Below are positions 54,559 through 62,589 of a stretch of DNA of 64,000 bases, piece by piece. The translations under genes and the position numbers were made by a program. Where the stretch lies: assembly GCF_002002865.1 (NCBI RefSeq), contig NZ_CP019508.1, positions 310,001-374,000 on the forward strand, read 5' to 3'. How positions within the stretch are numbered: the first letter of the stretch is position 1; every line of letters starts with the position of its first letter. Below the pieces are notes generated by a model, which did no database searches, was not told the origin of the DNA, and was given only the letters and a program-made list of their open reading frames with translations. Source of the stretch: Brevundimonas sp. LM2 (lineage in GTDB: Bacteria; Pseudomonadota; Alphaproteobacteria; Caulobacterales; Caulobacteraceae).

Positions 54559-54658
54559 GGGGCGGCTCCTCAGGCGGTCGGGCCGCACCTTAGGGGCCGT
54601 GCCCGGACGGGCAAGGCGGACGCGTGGGAGGTTACCGATTTGTCATCCGGACCCGGAC

Positions 54659-55456
54659 TCAACGTCCGTCGTCGGGAATGCACAGCAGGTTGCCGCAGGC
54701 CTTGCAGTGCACCGCGTCGGGGTCGTGCAGCCTCAGGCCGCACCGGTCGCAGGGGAAGCGGACCTTGTGCGGCCCCAGCAGGGTCTGGCCCAGGCGGACG
54801 AACAGGGTGACGCCCACCAGCATGATGACGATGGAGACGAGACGGCCCCAGACCCCGGGCAGCAGGATGTCGCCATAGCCGGTCGTGGTCAGGCTGGTGA
54901 CGGTGAAATACAGGGCGTCGACCCAGCCGCTGATGCCGTCGTAGCGGCCCATGAAACTGGTGTAGACGAAGCCGGTAGCGACGAAGACGAAGGTCACCAG
55001 GGCGACGACGGCCTTGGTCGTGTCCTCCACCCGGGTGTCGTCGTAGCGCCGGCCGATGGTGCGCCAGAAGAAGTCCGAGTTGACCAGGGTCCACAGCCGG
55101 ATGACCCGCAGGAAGCCGAGGTTGAACAGCCAGGCGGGGAACAGCAGGGTGGCCAGGATGAAGAGGTCGACCCAGACGATGGGCCGTTTCAGCCAGTCCT
55201 TGATATCCGAATAGGCCAGGGCGCGGGCCAGCAGATCGGCGCCGAGCAGGGCGGCCACCACATAGTCCAGCGCATAGAAGACGAGCCGGTCATCGCGCAG
55301 CAGGGGGGCGGCGACGAAGAAGCCGATGATGGTCAGGTCGACGACCAGCACCGCCAGCCGGAAGCGCACGGCCGTGCGCGACGTGCCGTGGTAGAGGGCC
55401 CGCAGTCGGGCGCGAAGTCTGAGCCCCCCGTCGGCGGGCCGGTCCGATGCGGTCAT
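54659..55456 (-). CDS. Voltage-gated-type potassium channel with C-terminal zinc ribbon
   Basis: 265 aa. Membrane segments include AVRFRLAVLVVDLTIIGFFVAAPLL, VFYALDYVVAALLGADLLARALAY, VWVDLFILATLLFPAWLF and TKAVVALVTFVFVATGFVYT. The selectivity filter is TVTSLTTTGYGDI, and the pore helix is preceded by SGWVDALYF. After the last helix the protein ends with CDRCGLRLHDPDAVHCKACGNLLC, two CxxC pairs that look like a zinc ribbon. Few S4 arginines are seen, so voltage sensing is uncertain. Confidence 0.92.
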   Translation of the reverse strand: MTASDRPADGGLRLRARLRALYHGTSRTAVRFRLAVLVVDLTIIGFFVAAPLLRDDRLVFYALDYVVAALLGADLLARALAYSDIKDWLKRPIVWVDLFILATLLFPAWLFNLGFLRVIRLWTLVNSDFFWRTIGRRYDDTRVEDTTKAVVALVTFVFVATGFVYTSFMGRYDGISGWVDALYFTVTSLTTTGYGDILLPGVWGRLVSIVIMLVGVTLFVRLGQTLLGPHKVRFPCDRCGLRLHDPDAVHCKACGNLLCIPDDGR

Positions 55457-55539
55457 GGGATTTCTCTAGCCGAGGCATCGGGCCACGGCCACCGCCGCCC
55501 GACGCGGCCGATTGGACAGGCCGCGTCAGACGTCGGGGA

Positions 55540-55938
55540 TCAGTGCTTCTGGATGGCGGCGGCGATCTGGTCGGTCGAATGGCCCGCCAGGTCCTTGGCG
55601 ATCTCGCCGACCAGCTTGGACGACAGTTCCTTGTGCCAGTGCTTGCGCAGCTCACCCAGGGTCTTGGGCGCGGCGATGACCAGCAGGGCGTCGAACTTGT
55701 TGTTCAGGGCCCATTTGTTCAGCACCTCGGCCACGCCCATGGCGAAACCATCCTCGGCCTGGGTGTCGTTGTCGGGGTTGGCCCCGCTGGAGTGGCGGCC
55801 GGGCGAGCCCGACACCCGGTCCTCGATCGCGGGGGTCGGCTGGGCGGTCAGGGCGACGTCGGTGTGGCCGGTGTTCTTGAACAGGGCCAGCTTCTCGCCG
55901 TCGACCACGGCCACCATCGCGCCATTGGGAAGGTTCAT
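55540..55938 (-). CDS. Host-attachment (baeRF-like) family protein
   Basis: 132 aa from ATG 55938. NGAMVAVVDGEKLALFKNTG, then AMGVAEVLNKWALNNKFDALLVIAAPKTLGELRKHWHKELSSKLVGEIAKDLAGHSTDQIAAAI, are the family pattern. The name comes from Agrobacterium attachment genes, but the fold is release-factor-like (baeRF), and a role with ribosomes is more likely. Divergent from dapF. Confidence 0.92.
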   Translation of the reverse strand: MNLPNGAMVAVVDGEKLALFKNTGHTDVALTAQPTPAIEDRVSGSPGRHSSGANPDNDTQAEDGFAMGVAEVLNKWALNNKFDALLVIAAPKTLGELRKHWHKELSSKLVGEIAKDLAGHSTDQIAAAIQKH

Positions 55939-56037
55939 CGGAAAAGCCTCGCTTGTTGTCCAGGGAGACCGCCTAACGGGTGGGCGGCCCAGGCGTTGCG
56001 TCGCTTGGGCTTGGGCCACTGCGGTGAGCGTGCCTAT

Positions 56038-56880
56038 ATGGCCGCCATGCAGGCCTCCACACCCTTCGTGAAGATGAACGGCGCGGGCAACGACTTCGTC
56101 GTGGTCAATGCGCTGGCGACACCGTTCACGCCCGACGGCGACCGGGTGCGGGCCCTGGCGAACCGTCAGACGGGCGAGGGGTTCGACCAGCTGATCGCCA
56201 TCGAGCCCTCGGACCGCGCCGACGCCTTCATGCGGGTGTGGAACGCCGACGGCGGCGTGGTCGAGACCTGCGGCAACGCGCTGCGCTGCGTCGGCTGGAT
56301 GCTGATGCAGGCCAATGGCTCCGACCGCGTGACCATCGACACCCTGGGCGGCCCGGCGACCGCGACACGGGCGGGGCCGGAACGGGTCACCGTCGACATG
56401 GGCGCGCCCCGGCTGGACTGGCGTGACATCCCCCTGGCCGAAGAGATGGACACGCGCGGGATCGAGCTGCAGATCGGGCCGATCGACGACCCGGTCATGC
56501 ACACGCCCGGCGCGGTCAGCATGGGAAATCCGCACGTCGTCTTCTTCACCGACCGGCAGGACGACGGCTTCGTCACGGGGGCGGGGTCGCTGATCGAGCA
56601 CCACCCGCTGTTTCCGCAGGGGGTGAACGTCGGCTTCGCCCATGTGCTGGCCCCGGACCGGATCCGGCTGCGGGTGTGGGAGCGGGGCGCGGGCCTGACC
56701 CGGGCCTGCGGCACCGGGGCCTGCGCGGCGCTGGTGGCGGCGTCCCGTCGCGGCCTGACCGGTCGGAGCGCGACCGTTGTCGTCGACGGCGGCGAGCTGC
56801 AGATCGACTGGGATGAGGCCACCGGCCACGTGATGATGACCGGCCCGGTCGAGATCGAACGGACGGGACGGCTGGGCTAA
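56038..56880 (+). CDS. dapF: Diaminopimelate epimerase
   Basis: 280 aa from ATG 56038 (or 56047). The two catalytic cysteines are Cys78 (ETCGNALRC) and Cys224 (RACGTGACAA). KMNGAGNDFVVVN, MGNPHVVFF and GVNVGFAHV are signature stretches. It converts LL- to meso-diaminopimelate for peptidoglycan and lysine, using a product of the asd pathway. Confidence 0.97.
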   Translation: MAAMQASTPFVKMNGAGNDFVVVNALATPFTPDGDRVRALANRQTGEGFDQLIAIEPSDRADAFMRVWNADGGVVETCGNALRCVGWMLMQANGSDRVTIDTLGGPATATRAGPERVTVDMGAPRLDWRDIPLAEEMDTRGIELQIGPIDDPVMHTPGAVSMGNPHVVFFTDRQDDGFVTGAGSLIEHHPLFPQGVNVGFAHVLAPDRIRLRVWERGAGLTRACGTGACAALVAASRRGLTGRSATVVVDGGELQIDWDEATGHVMMTGPVEIERTGRLG

Positions 56881-56890
56881 AGCCGGCGCT

Positions 56891-57100
56891 TCAGAAGTCG
56901 ATGGCCAGGCCCTTCTTCTCCCAGTCGCCGTAGCGCGTCGGCTCGGGTCCCTGCGGTCCGCCATGCTCGTCGGGCAGGATCGCGGCCTCGGCGGCGGCGC
57001 GGCGCTCGGCGGCCTCGGCCAGGGCGCGGCGGGCGGCGTCCGTCAGCGGTCGAGGCGGCGTCTCGGCGATCGGCGCGGGCAGGGGGGCTGGATCGGTCAC
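56891..57100 (-). CDS. DUF1674 protein (SDHAF4-like)
   Basis: 69 aa from GTG 57100 with GGAG 7 nt upstream; the upstream extension in the same frame is not conserved. The C-terminal GPEPTRYGDWEKKGLAIDF is the DUF1674 signature shared with the mitochondrial succinate dehydrogenase assembly factor SDHAF4. It is likely a chaperone for flavinylated SdhA, whose operon is 20 kb away. It is convergent with dapF, 10 bp apart. Confidence 0.9.
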   Translation of the reverse strand: MTDPAPLPAPIAETPPRPLTDAARRALAEAAERRAAAEAAILPDEHGGPQGPEPTRYGDWEKKGLAIDF

Positions 57101-57248
57101 GGCGGTCTCCGGTCTGTGACCTTGAAGATAGGCGGCGGGGCGGGCCCGGCCAAGACGGGCGGCCACAATCGCGCCCTTGCATCGCAGGGCGTCAGGCCCT
57201 TTAAGCGCCGCCAATCCCCGCCGCGCATCGTTCTTCAAGGATCCCGCC

Positions 57249-58481
57249 ATGGCCAAAGCCTCCGACAAGCCCGTGAAGAAGGTCGTGCTGGCCTATTCCG
57301 GGGGCCTGGACACCTCGATCATCCTGAAATGGCTGCAGACCGAGTACAACGCCGAGGTCGTGACCTTCACCGCCGACCTGGGCCAGGGCGAGGAGCTGGC
57401 CCCCGCCCGGGAGAAGGCGCTGAAGATGGGGATCAAGCCCGAGGACATCTTCATCGACGACCTGCGCGAGGAGTTCGTGCGCGACTTCGTCTTCCCGATG
57501 TTCCGCGCCAACGCCCTGTACGAAGGCCAGTATCTGCTCGGCACCTCGATCGCCCGGCCGCTGATCGCCAAGCGCCAGATCGAGATCGCCCGCATGGTCG
57601 GCGCCGACGCGGTCTGTCACGGGGCCACCGGCAAGGGCAACGACCAGGTCCGGTTCGAGCTCGGCTACTATGCGCTGGAGCCCGACATCCGGGTCATCGC
57701 CCCCTGGCGCGAATGGGAATACCGCAGCCGCGAGGCCCTGATCGAGTTCGCCGAGAAGAACCAGATCCCGATCTCCAAGGACAAGCGCGGCGAGTCCCCG
57801 TTCAGCGTCGACGCCAACCTGTTGCACTCGTCCTCCGAGGGCAAGGTGCTGGAGGATCCGAACGTCGAGGCCCCCGAGTTCGTGCACCAGCGCACCATCA
57901 GCCCGGAGGACGCGCCCGACACGCCGCAGGTCTTCACCATGACCTTCGAGAAGGGCGACGCGGTCGCCATCGACGGCGAGGCCATGAGCCCGGCCACGCT
58001 CCTGACCAAGCTGAACGAGCTCGGCCACGACAATGGCGTCGGCCGGCTGGACCTGGTCGAGAACCGCTACGTCGGGATGAAGTCGCGCGGGGTCTATGAG
58101 ACGCCGGGCGGCACCATCCTGCTGGCCGCGCACCGGGGCATCGAGTCGATCACGCTCGACCGGGGGGCGATGCATCTGAAGGACGAGCTGGCGGTCAAAT
58201 ACGCCCAGATGATCTACAACGGCTTCTGGTTCGCGCCGGAGCGGGAAATGCTGCAGGCCGCCATTGACCACAGCCAGCAGAAGGTCTCGGGCACGGTCCG
58301 GATCAAGCTGTACAAGGGCAATGTCTCGGTCATCGGCCGCGAGAGTGCCAACAGCCTGTACGACCAGGACCTTGTCACCTTCGAGGAAGGCGTCCAGGCT
58401 TACGACCACAACGACGCCGCCGGCTTCATCAAGCTGAACGCGCTTCGCCTGCGGGTCCTCGCCAAGCGCAACGCTCGCTGA
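57249..58481 (+). CDS. argG: Argininosuccinate synthase
   Basis: 410 aa from ATG 57249. The PP-loop AYSGGLDTS (15-23), then [16 protein letters not shown] and [22 protein letters not shown], mark type I ArgG. It joins citrulline and aspartate in arginine synthesis. CAAGGATCCCGCC precedes the ATG, giving an AAGGA site. The next gene downstream is in a lower-GC accessory patch. Confidence 0.98.
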   Translation: MAKASDKPVKKVVLAYSGGLDTSIILKWLQTEYNAEVVTFTADLGQGEELAPAREKALKMGIKPEDIFIDDLREEFVRDFVFPMFRANALYEGQYLLGTSIARPLIAKRQIEIARMVGADAVCHGATGKGNDQVRFELGYYALEPDIRVIAPWREWEYRSREALIEFAEKNQIPISKDKRGESPFSVDANLLHSSSEGKVLEDPNVEAPEFVHQRTISPEDAPDTPQVFTMTFEKGDAVAIDGEAMSPATLLTKLNELGHDNGVGRLDLVENRYVGMKSRGVYETPGGTILLAAHRGIESITLDRGAMHLKDELAVKYAQMIYNGFWFAPEREMLQAAIDHSQQKVSGTVRIKLYKGNVSVIGRESANSLYDQDLVTFEEGVQAYDHNDAAGFIKLNALRLRVLAKRNAR

Positions 58482-58566
58482 TCCTGCAACGCGATCTGGA
58501 AGGACTTTCACAAGGTTGTCTAATCGGCTAACCGTGTTCCACGAGTTCCAGCTTGAGGGGGATTGT

Positions 58567-59043
58567 ATGCCGATTGATGCCGCCACGGTCGAGAATGCTA
58601 AGCAGGCCCAGAGGGTCGAAAGTCTTCCTTGCCGCAACTGCACGTTTGATGAGGCTCTTTTTCAGATCGTCAAGGATAAGCTGAAGGCAAATCTTTCGGA
58701 AGTCAGCGAAGCCGGAACCATCTCGGAACAGAGCCAACTGTACCTGAGGTTCAAGGACTTCGTCATTCGCCAGATCGAGCAGTTGGTCGATACGGCCATC
58801 CATGCCCTTTACGAGACCGACAATCCGCTGGCCGGTCACCAGACCCGGCCGGGCCGGCGGGTCAATCTCATCAGCCCCCACCATGACGTCATTCGCCGTC
58901 GCGCGCGTCATCTGGTTGAACAGCTGCAGCCTGAGCTTGGAGCGAAGCGCATAACCGGGATTAGACTGACGGTGGCGGATGTTATGAACACGACGGACTG
59001 GGAAAGACTGACCCGGGTGTTCTGGAGAAGTTACAGACCCTGA
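58567..59043 (+). CDS. Hypothetical protein in a low-GC accessory patch
   Basis: 158 aa from ATG 58567 with GAGGGGG upstream; a TTG at 58516 would add 17 residues. It is helix-rich and soluble, with a CRNC motif near residue 23 and a basic LISPHHDVIRRRARHLVEQL segment. Base composition and codon endings are clearly less GC-rich than argG or the genes to the right. No family is recognised. It is translationally coupled (TGATG) to the membrane protein downstream. Confidence 0.75.
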   Translation: MPIDAATVENAKQAQRVESLPCRNCTFDEALFQIVKDKLKANLSEVSEAGTISEQSQLYLRFKDFVIRQIEQLVDTAIHALYETDNPLAGHQTRPGRRVNLISPHHDVIRRRARHLVEQLQPELGAKRITGIRLTVADVMNTTDWERLTRVFWRSYRP

Positions 59044-59558
59044 TGTCTTGGCTGAGACCGCATCACCCGTTCGTTCGATGGACGGGTTTGAAGGCCTTGA
59101 TCTACAATTCGAACTTGCTGACGGTCGTCTTCGGCGCGGTCCTGATATTCGGTCTGCCCGAAGCTCTGCTCACAGAAGACGCCACCTGCGCCCCGGCTCG
59201 CGGTGAAGTGCGGCTGATGGGTCTGTTCTTTGTAGCCCTTGTCTTCGGCCTCGCGGCGTCGACAGTTTTGTTTCCTCTGATGGCACCGACGCAGTTTCGC
59301 GACTTCGCCAATCGCTCTGAGTATCTGTCCGGGAAAGCGGTAAGGCAGCGGGAAACATATAAGGAGGTATGGGCCAAGGCGGAGGTCGATTTTCCTCTTC
59401 GGAAGGCCATCCTTATTGGGCTCTTAATAGCTTGTGCAGCGCTCTTTTGCGGATTCGCAGTGAGTGCTGCCCGTTTTCTTGTAGAGACTCAATCGTGCAC
59501 TCACCCTTCTCCAGAGCCGCTTCAAGTTCATCAATATATAGATCTGTCAGTCGAGTAG
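59043..59558 (+). CDS. Hypothetical three-helix membrane protein
   Basis: 171 aa, with its ATG overlapping the preceding stop. Predicted membrane segments are NLLTVVFGAVLIFGLPEALL, LMGLFFVALVFGLAASTVLFPLM and ILIGLLIACAALFCGFAVSAARFL; a charged loop lies between the second and third. Low GC like its partner. Together they look like a co-inherited cytoplasmic/membrane pair of unknown function. The 3' end overlaps an opposing small frame. Confidence 0.72.
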   Translation: MSWLRPHHPFVRWTGLKALIYNSNLLTVVFGAVLIFGLPEALLTEDATCAPARGEVRLMGLFFVALVFGLAASTVLFPLMAPTQFRDFANRSEYLSGKAVRQRETYKEVWAKAEVDFPLRKAILIGLLIACAALFCGFAVSAARFLVETQSCTHPSPEPLQVHQYIDLSVE

Positions 59559-59664
59559 CCAAATCGGCCAACGTCGCATCAGTCTCTTGAGGGTCTGGCG
59601 CGTCGCATGGCGGGGACCCCTCCGGCTCCGACCAGCGCCTTGGCCGCCGCTTCACACCCGCCAT
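59413..59664 (-). CDS. Small hypothetical protein, uncertain
   Basis: 83 aa from ATG 59664 with GGAG 7 nt upstream. The second half (TLADLATRLTDLYIDELEAALEKGECTIESLQENGQHSLRIRKRALHKLL) looks like real amphipathic helix. Against it, it overlaps the membrane protein on the other strand by 146 bp and the RHH gene on its own strand by 86 bp in another frame. It may be a gene, or the continuation of the RHH gene after a frameshift. Confidence 0.4.
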   Translation of the reverse strand: MAGVKRRPRRWSEPEGSPPCDAPDPQETDATLADLATRLTDLYIDELEAALEKGECTIESLQENGQHSLRIRKRALHKLLRAQ

Positions 59665-59803
59665 CGGTCGTCTCCATCCGGGCCAGCCAATCCGCAGCGA
59701 TCGCCGCCATTAGAAAGGATTGCGATGCTCCGCTTGCGCGCGCCACCTCGGCCAGCCGCGCCAGCGTTTCAGCATCCATCCTGACGAAAACGCCGCTCTT
59801 CAT
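59579..59803 (-). CDS. Ribbon-helix-helix (CopG-like) regulator
   Basis: 74 aa. MKSGVFVRMDAETLARLAEVARASGASQSFLMAAIAADWLARME is a short strand followed by two helices, the RHH DNA-binding fold seen in antitoxins and small repressors. The remaining 28 residues have no clear fold. A perfect palindrome covers the start codon, as expected for autorepression. No classical toxin is recognised beside it. Confidence 0.65.
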   Translation of the reverse strand: MKSGVFVRMDAETLARLAEVARASGASQSFLMAAIAADWLARMETTDGGCEAAAKALVGAGGVPAMRRARPSRD

Positions 59804-59818
59804 TCGATTCGAATCGAA
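59803..59818. promoter_or_regulatory. 16-bp perfect palindrome over the RHH gene start (contains two GANTC sites)
   Basis: TTCGATTCGAATCGAA is fully self-complementary and overlaps the first base of the RHH ATG. It includes GATTC and GAATC side by side, both targets of the alphaproteobacterial CcrM methylase. It is most likely the operator for the RHH protein. Confidence 0.65.
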
Positions 59819-59821
59819 GAT

Positions 59822-59839
59822 AACACCGTTTGGGGTGTT
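59822..59839. promoter_or_regulatory. Second inverted repeat beside the RHH operator
   Basis: AACACC and GGTGTT flank a 6-nt spacer, 3 bp beyond the palindrome and upstream of the RHH gene. It may be a second operator or part of the promoter of that gene. Confidence 0.4.
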
Positions 59840-59959
59840 TGGGCGCGTCCCCGTTCACAAGGTCGCCTCTTCTGGTCCCGCCCGCCCCCTTACCGCGATT
59901 TCACTTGAGCGAGGCGGCGTTCGCGCGGAGCCTGACGCATGTCACGATTGGAGCCCGCC

Positions 59960-60469
59960 ATGATCCGCGCCCTCAGCCTCGCCGCCGCCCTGGCGATCCT
60001 GCCGCTGTCCAGCGCGATGGCCGGCGAGCCCCAGACCGCGTCCGAGACCGCGATCGAGGCGGCGGGCGCGGCCTTCGAGGCGCGGATGGCGGCGTTCGGG
60101 GAGCGGGCCGAGGCCATCAGCGCCGACGAGAGCCTGACCGCCGACCAGCGCGAGGCGCGGATCGCGGCGATCTGGACCGAATATGCGCCCGAGGTCTCGG
60201 CCTTCACCGCCGAGATCAGCCGTCACGCGGGGGCGATCGCCCAGGAGGCCCTGGCCGACATTGACGTCGAGGCCCTGGTCGCCGACGCCATGAACGATCC
60301 CGAGGTCCAGGGCGCGCTGCGCGCCGCCCCGGTCATGGCCATCAGCGGAGCCTGGGCCGCCGACGACCCCGAACAGCTGGTCACCTATCAGCTGATCGCC
60401 CAGTACGCCCTGGATCAGGCCAGCGATGCGGTGGTCGAGGGCGAGGCACCGGCGGCGACGGACGATTGA
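59960..60469 (+). CDS. Exported helical protein of unknown function
   Basis: 169 aa from ATG 59960 with GGAG 6 nt upstream. Signal peptide MIRALSLAAALAILPLSSAMAG. The mature part is Ala/Glu-rich and predicted helical (AGAAFEARMAAFGERAEAISADESLTADQREARIAAIWTEYAPEVSAF). No cysteines. Composition matches the core genome. No family recognised; it is likely periplasmic. Confidence 0.85.
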   Translation: MIRALSLAAALAILPLSSAMAGEPQTASETAIEAAGAAFEARMAAFGERAEAISADESLTADQREARIAAIWTEYAPEVSAFTAEISRHAGAIAQEALADIDVEALVADAMNDPEVQGALRAAPVMAISGAWAADDPEQLVTYQLIAQYALDQASDAVVEGEAPAATDD

Positions 60470-60475
60470 GCCGCG

Positions 60476-60500
60476 TCCTCCCGCTCCGAAGGCGGGGGGA
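60476..60500. terminator. Stem-loop between convergent genes
   Basis: TCCTCCCGC and GCGGGGGGA form a 9-bp stem (one G:T) around TCCGAAG, in the 51-bp gap between two convergent genes. The position suits a bidirectional terminator, but there is no T-run. Confidence 0.45.
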
Positions 60501-60520
60501 GAAAGACGGCGGATAACGGG

Positions 60521-61414
60521 TTACGACCGGCCGAACACCTCGACCCCGACATCGCCGTCCGGCGTCAGCCAGGCGCGTTTCATGCCCTGGCTATTGAAGG
60601 GGTCGGCGCGCCGGCCCTGGGCGTCCAGGGCGATCAGACCGCCGTCGCCGCCCATCGTGCCGATCTCGGCGATGGCGGCGGAACCGGCCTCGCGAAGGCT
60701 CTGGCCCGACTGGACGCGCCAGTCGACGGCGGCGGCGGCCTGGGTCCGGATGAAATACTCGCCCTGGCCGGTGCAGGAGACGGCGACGCGGTCGCTGGCC
60801 CAGACGCCGGCCCCGGGCAGGGGGGTGTCGCCGACGCGGCCCGGCAGCTTGCCGAACACCCCGCCGGTCGAGGTGCCGGCGGCCAGGCGGCCCTGGGCGT
60901 CCAGCACGCAGCAGCCGACCGTGCCGTGGGCCAGGGCGGCCGAGCGCCCCTGGCCGGGGGGATGGTTGTCCTCGTCCAGACCGGCGCGGGTGAACCAGGT
61001 CGCCGGGTCGTCGATCGGCTCAAGCCCCTGGTCGGCGGCGAAGGCGGCGGCCCCGGATCCGGCCAGCAGGACATGGGGGGTGTGGTCCATCACGGCGCGG
61101 GCGGCGCGGATCGGATTGCGGTAGCCCTGGAAGGCGGCCACGGCCCCGGCCCGGCGGGTCGGGCCGTCCATCAGGCTGGCGTCCAGCTCGTAGTCGCCCG
61201 CCAGATTGGGCGAGGCCCCGCGACCGGCGACATAGAGGCCGGAATCCTCCAGCAGGACGAGCGTCTCGACCACCACGTCCAGCGCCGCGGCCCCCGCCGC
61301 CAGGCGCGCCGCCATGGCCCGGACGACCTCGCCCATGTGCTCGCTCTCGCGGCCATAGTCCCGGTCGCGCCGCGCGCCCGCGCCGCCGTGCAGGATGAGG
61401 GCGGGTCGGGGCAT
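60521..61414 (-). CDS. Isoaspartyl peptidase / L-asparaginase (Ntn-hydrolase)
   Basis: 297 aa from ATG 61414 with AGGAG upstream. ALILHGGAGARRDRDY is the family N-terminus. The autocleavage site is in ALAHGTVGCCVLDAQG, where the threonine becomes the new N-terminal nucleophile, and GTSTGGVFGKLPGRVGDTPLPGAGVWA is typical. It removes isoaspartyl dipeptides and asparagine, and is cytoplasmic. Confidence 0.95.
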   Translation of the reverse strand: MPRPALILHGGAGARRDRDYGRESEHMGEVVRAMAARLAAGAAALDVVVETLVLLEDSGLYVAGRGASPNLAGDYELDASLMDGPTRRAGAVAAFQGYRNPIRAARAVMDHTPHVLLAGSGAAAFAADQGLEPIDDPATWFTRAGLDEDNHPPGQGRSAALAHGTVGCCVLDAQGRLAAGTSTGGVFGKLPGRVGDTPLPGAGVWASDRVAVSCTGQGEYFIRTQAAAAVDWRVQSGQSLREAGSAAIAEIGTMGGDGGLIALDAQGRRADPFNSQGMKRAWLTPDGDVGVEVFGRS

Positions 61415-61529
61415 GGGAGACTCCTGGGCACTCGCCTCTTTCATTCGGGCGTGGCGCTCTTTAGCGTCGCGCGCAGGGGTGCGCCACTTTCCAAGCGGGG
61501 GTGGCGATACGCCGAACCAACCTGACAAG

Positions 61530-61564
61530 GCGACCTCAAGCAGCGCGAACGCGCTCTAGGTCGC
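61530..61564 (+). repeat. Leader hairpin related to the 40-nt element
   Basis: GCGACCT pairs with AGGTCGC (outer 7 bp) and AGCGCG with CGCGCT (inner 6 bp, AA loop). It contains CTCAAGCAGCG, the start of the 40-nt family, and lies 23 bp before the quinone oxidoreductase ATG. Very stable if transcribed. Confidence 0.65.
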
Positions 61565-61587
61565 CCGAGCGAAGCGAGACCAGACTC

Positions 61588-62589
61588 ATGCGCGCCGTGC
61601 TTTCGAAGACCGTCGGTGGTCCCTCGTCCCTGGTGGTCGAGGAGGTGCTGGATCCGACGCCCAAGGCCGGCGAGGTTGTGATCGAGGTCAAGGCGGTCGG
61701 GATCAACTTCCCCGACACCCTGATCATCGAGGACAAGTACCAGTTCCGGCCGGAACGTCCGTTCTCGCCGGGCGGCGAGGTGGCGGGCGTGGTCGAGGCG
61801 GTCGGCGAGGGCGTCAAGGGCGTGTTCAAGGGCGACCGGGTCATCGCCGTCCCGGGCTGGGGCGGCCTGGTCGAGCGGATCGCGGTGCGGGCCGAAAGCC
61901 TGATCAAGATGCCCGACGGCATGGGCTTCGAGGAGGCGGCCGGCCTCGTCCTGACCTATGGCACGGCCTATTACGCGCTGAAGGACCGGGCCAAGCTTCA
62001 GGCCGGCGAGCGGCTGCTGGTGCTGGGCGCGGCCGGGGGCGTGGGGGCCGCGGCGGTCGAGCTGGGCAAGGCCATGGGCGCCCAGGTCACCGCCGCCGCC
62101 TCGACCAACGACAAGGTCCAGTTCGCCCTGGAGCTGGGGGCCGACAACGGCCTGATCTATCCCGCCGGGGCGATGGACAAGGCGGCGCAGAAGGAACTGT
62201 CGGGGGAACTGCGGCTGGCCTCGGGCCGCGACGGGCCGGACGTGGTGTTCGACGGCGTGGGCGGCGACTATGCCGAGCCGGCGCTGCGGTCGATGGACTG
62301 GAACGGACGCTATCTGGTGATCGGCTTCCCGGCGGGCATCCCGTCGTTTCCGCTGAACCTGACCCTGCTGAAGTCGGTGTCGGTGATCGGCGTGTTCTGG
62401 GGCGCGGCCGTGGCGCGCGACCCGGCCGGCCACGCCGCCAACATGGCCGAGCTGATGGCCTTCTGGGCCGATGGGAAGATCAAGCCGCGCGTCAGCCGGA
62501 CCTTCCCGCTGGAGCGGGCGCATCAGGCGATCCAGGCCCTGTCGGACCGGACCGCCCTGGGCAAGATCGTGGTGACCGTGGAGTCGTGA
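61588..62589 (+). CDS. Zinc-independent MDR quinone oxidoreductase
   Basis: 333 aa from ATG 61588. VKAVGINFPDTLIIEDKYQFRPERPFSPGGEVAGVV, AGLVLTYGTAYYALKDRAKLQAGERLLVLGAAGGVGAAAVELGKAMGAQV (NADPH fold) and FPLERAHQAIQALSDRTALGKIVV are the NADPH:quinone reductase pattern. Zinc-ligand cysteines of alcohol dehydrogenases are absent. It is upstream of, and probably co-transcribed with, the two oxygenase genes. Confidence 0.94.
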   Translation: MRAVLSKTVGGPSSLVVEEVLDPTPKAGEVVIEVKAVGINFPDTLIIEDKYQFRPERPFSPGGEVAGVVEAVGEGVKGVFKGDRVIAVPGWGGLVERIAVRAESLIKMPDGMGFEEAAGLVLTYGTAYYALKDRAKLQAGERLLVLGAAGGVGAAAVELGKAMGAQVTAAASTNDKVQFALELGADNGLIYPAGAMDKAAQKELSGELRLASGRDGPDVVFDGVGGDYAEPALRSMDWNGRYLVIGFPAGIPSFPLNLTLLKSVSVIGVFWGAAVARDPAGHAANMAELMAFWADGKIKPRVSRTFPLERAHQAIQALSDRTALGKIVVTVES

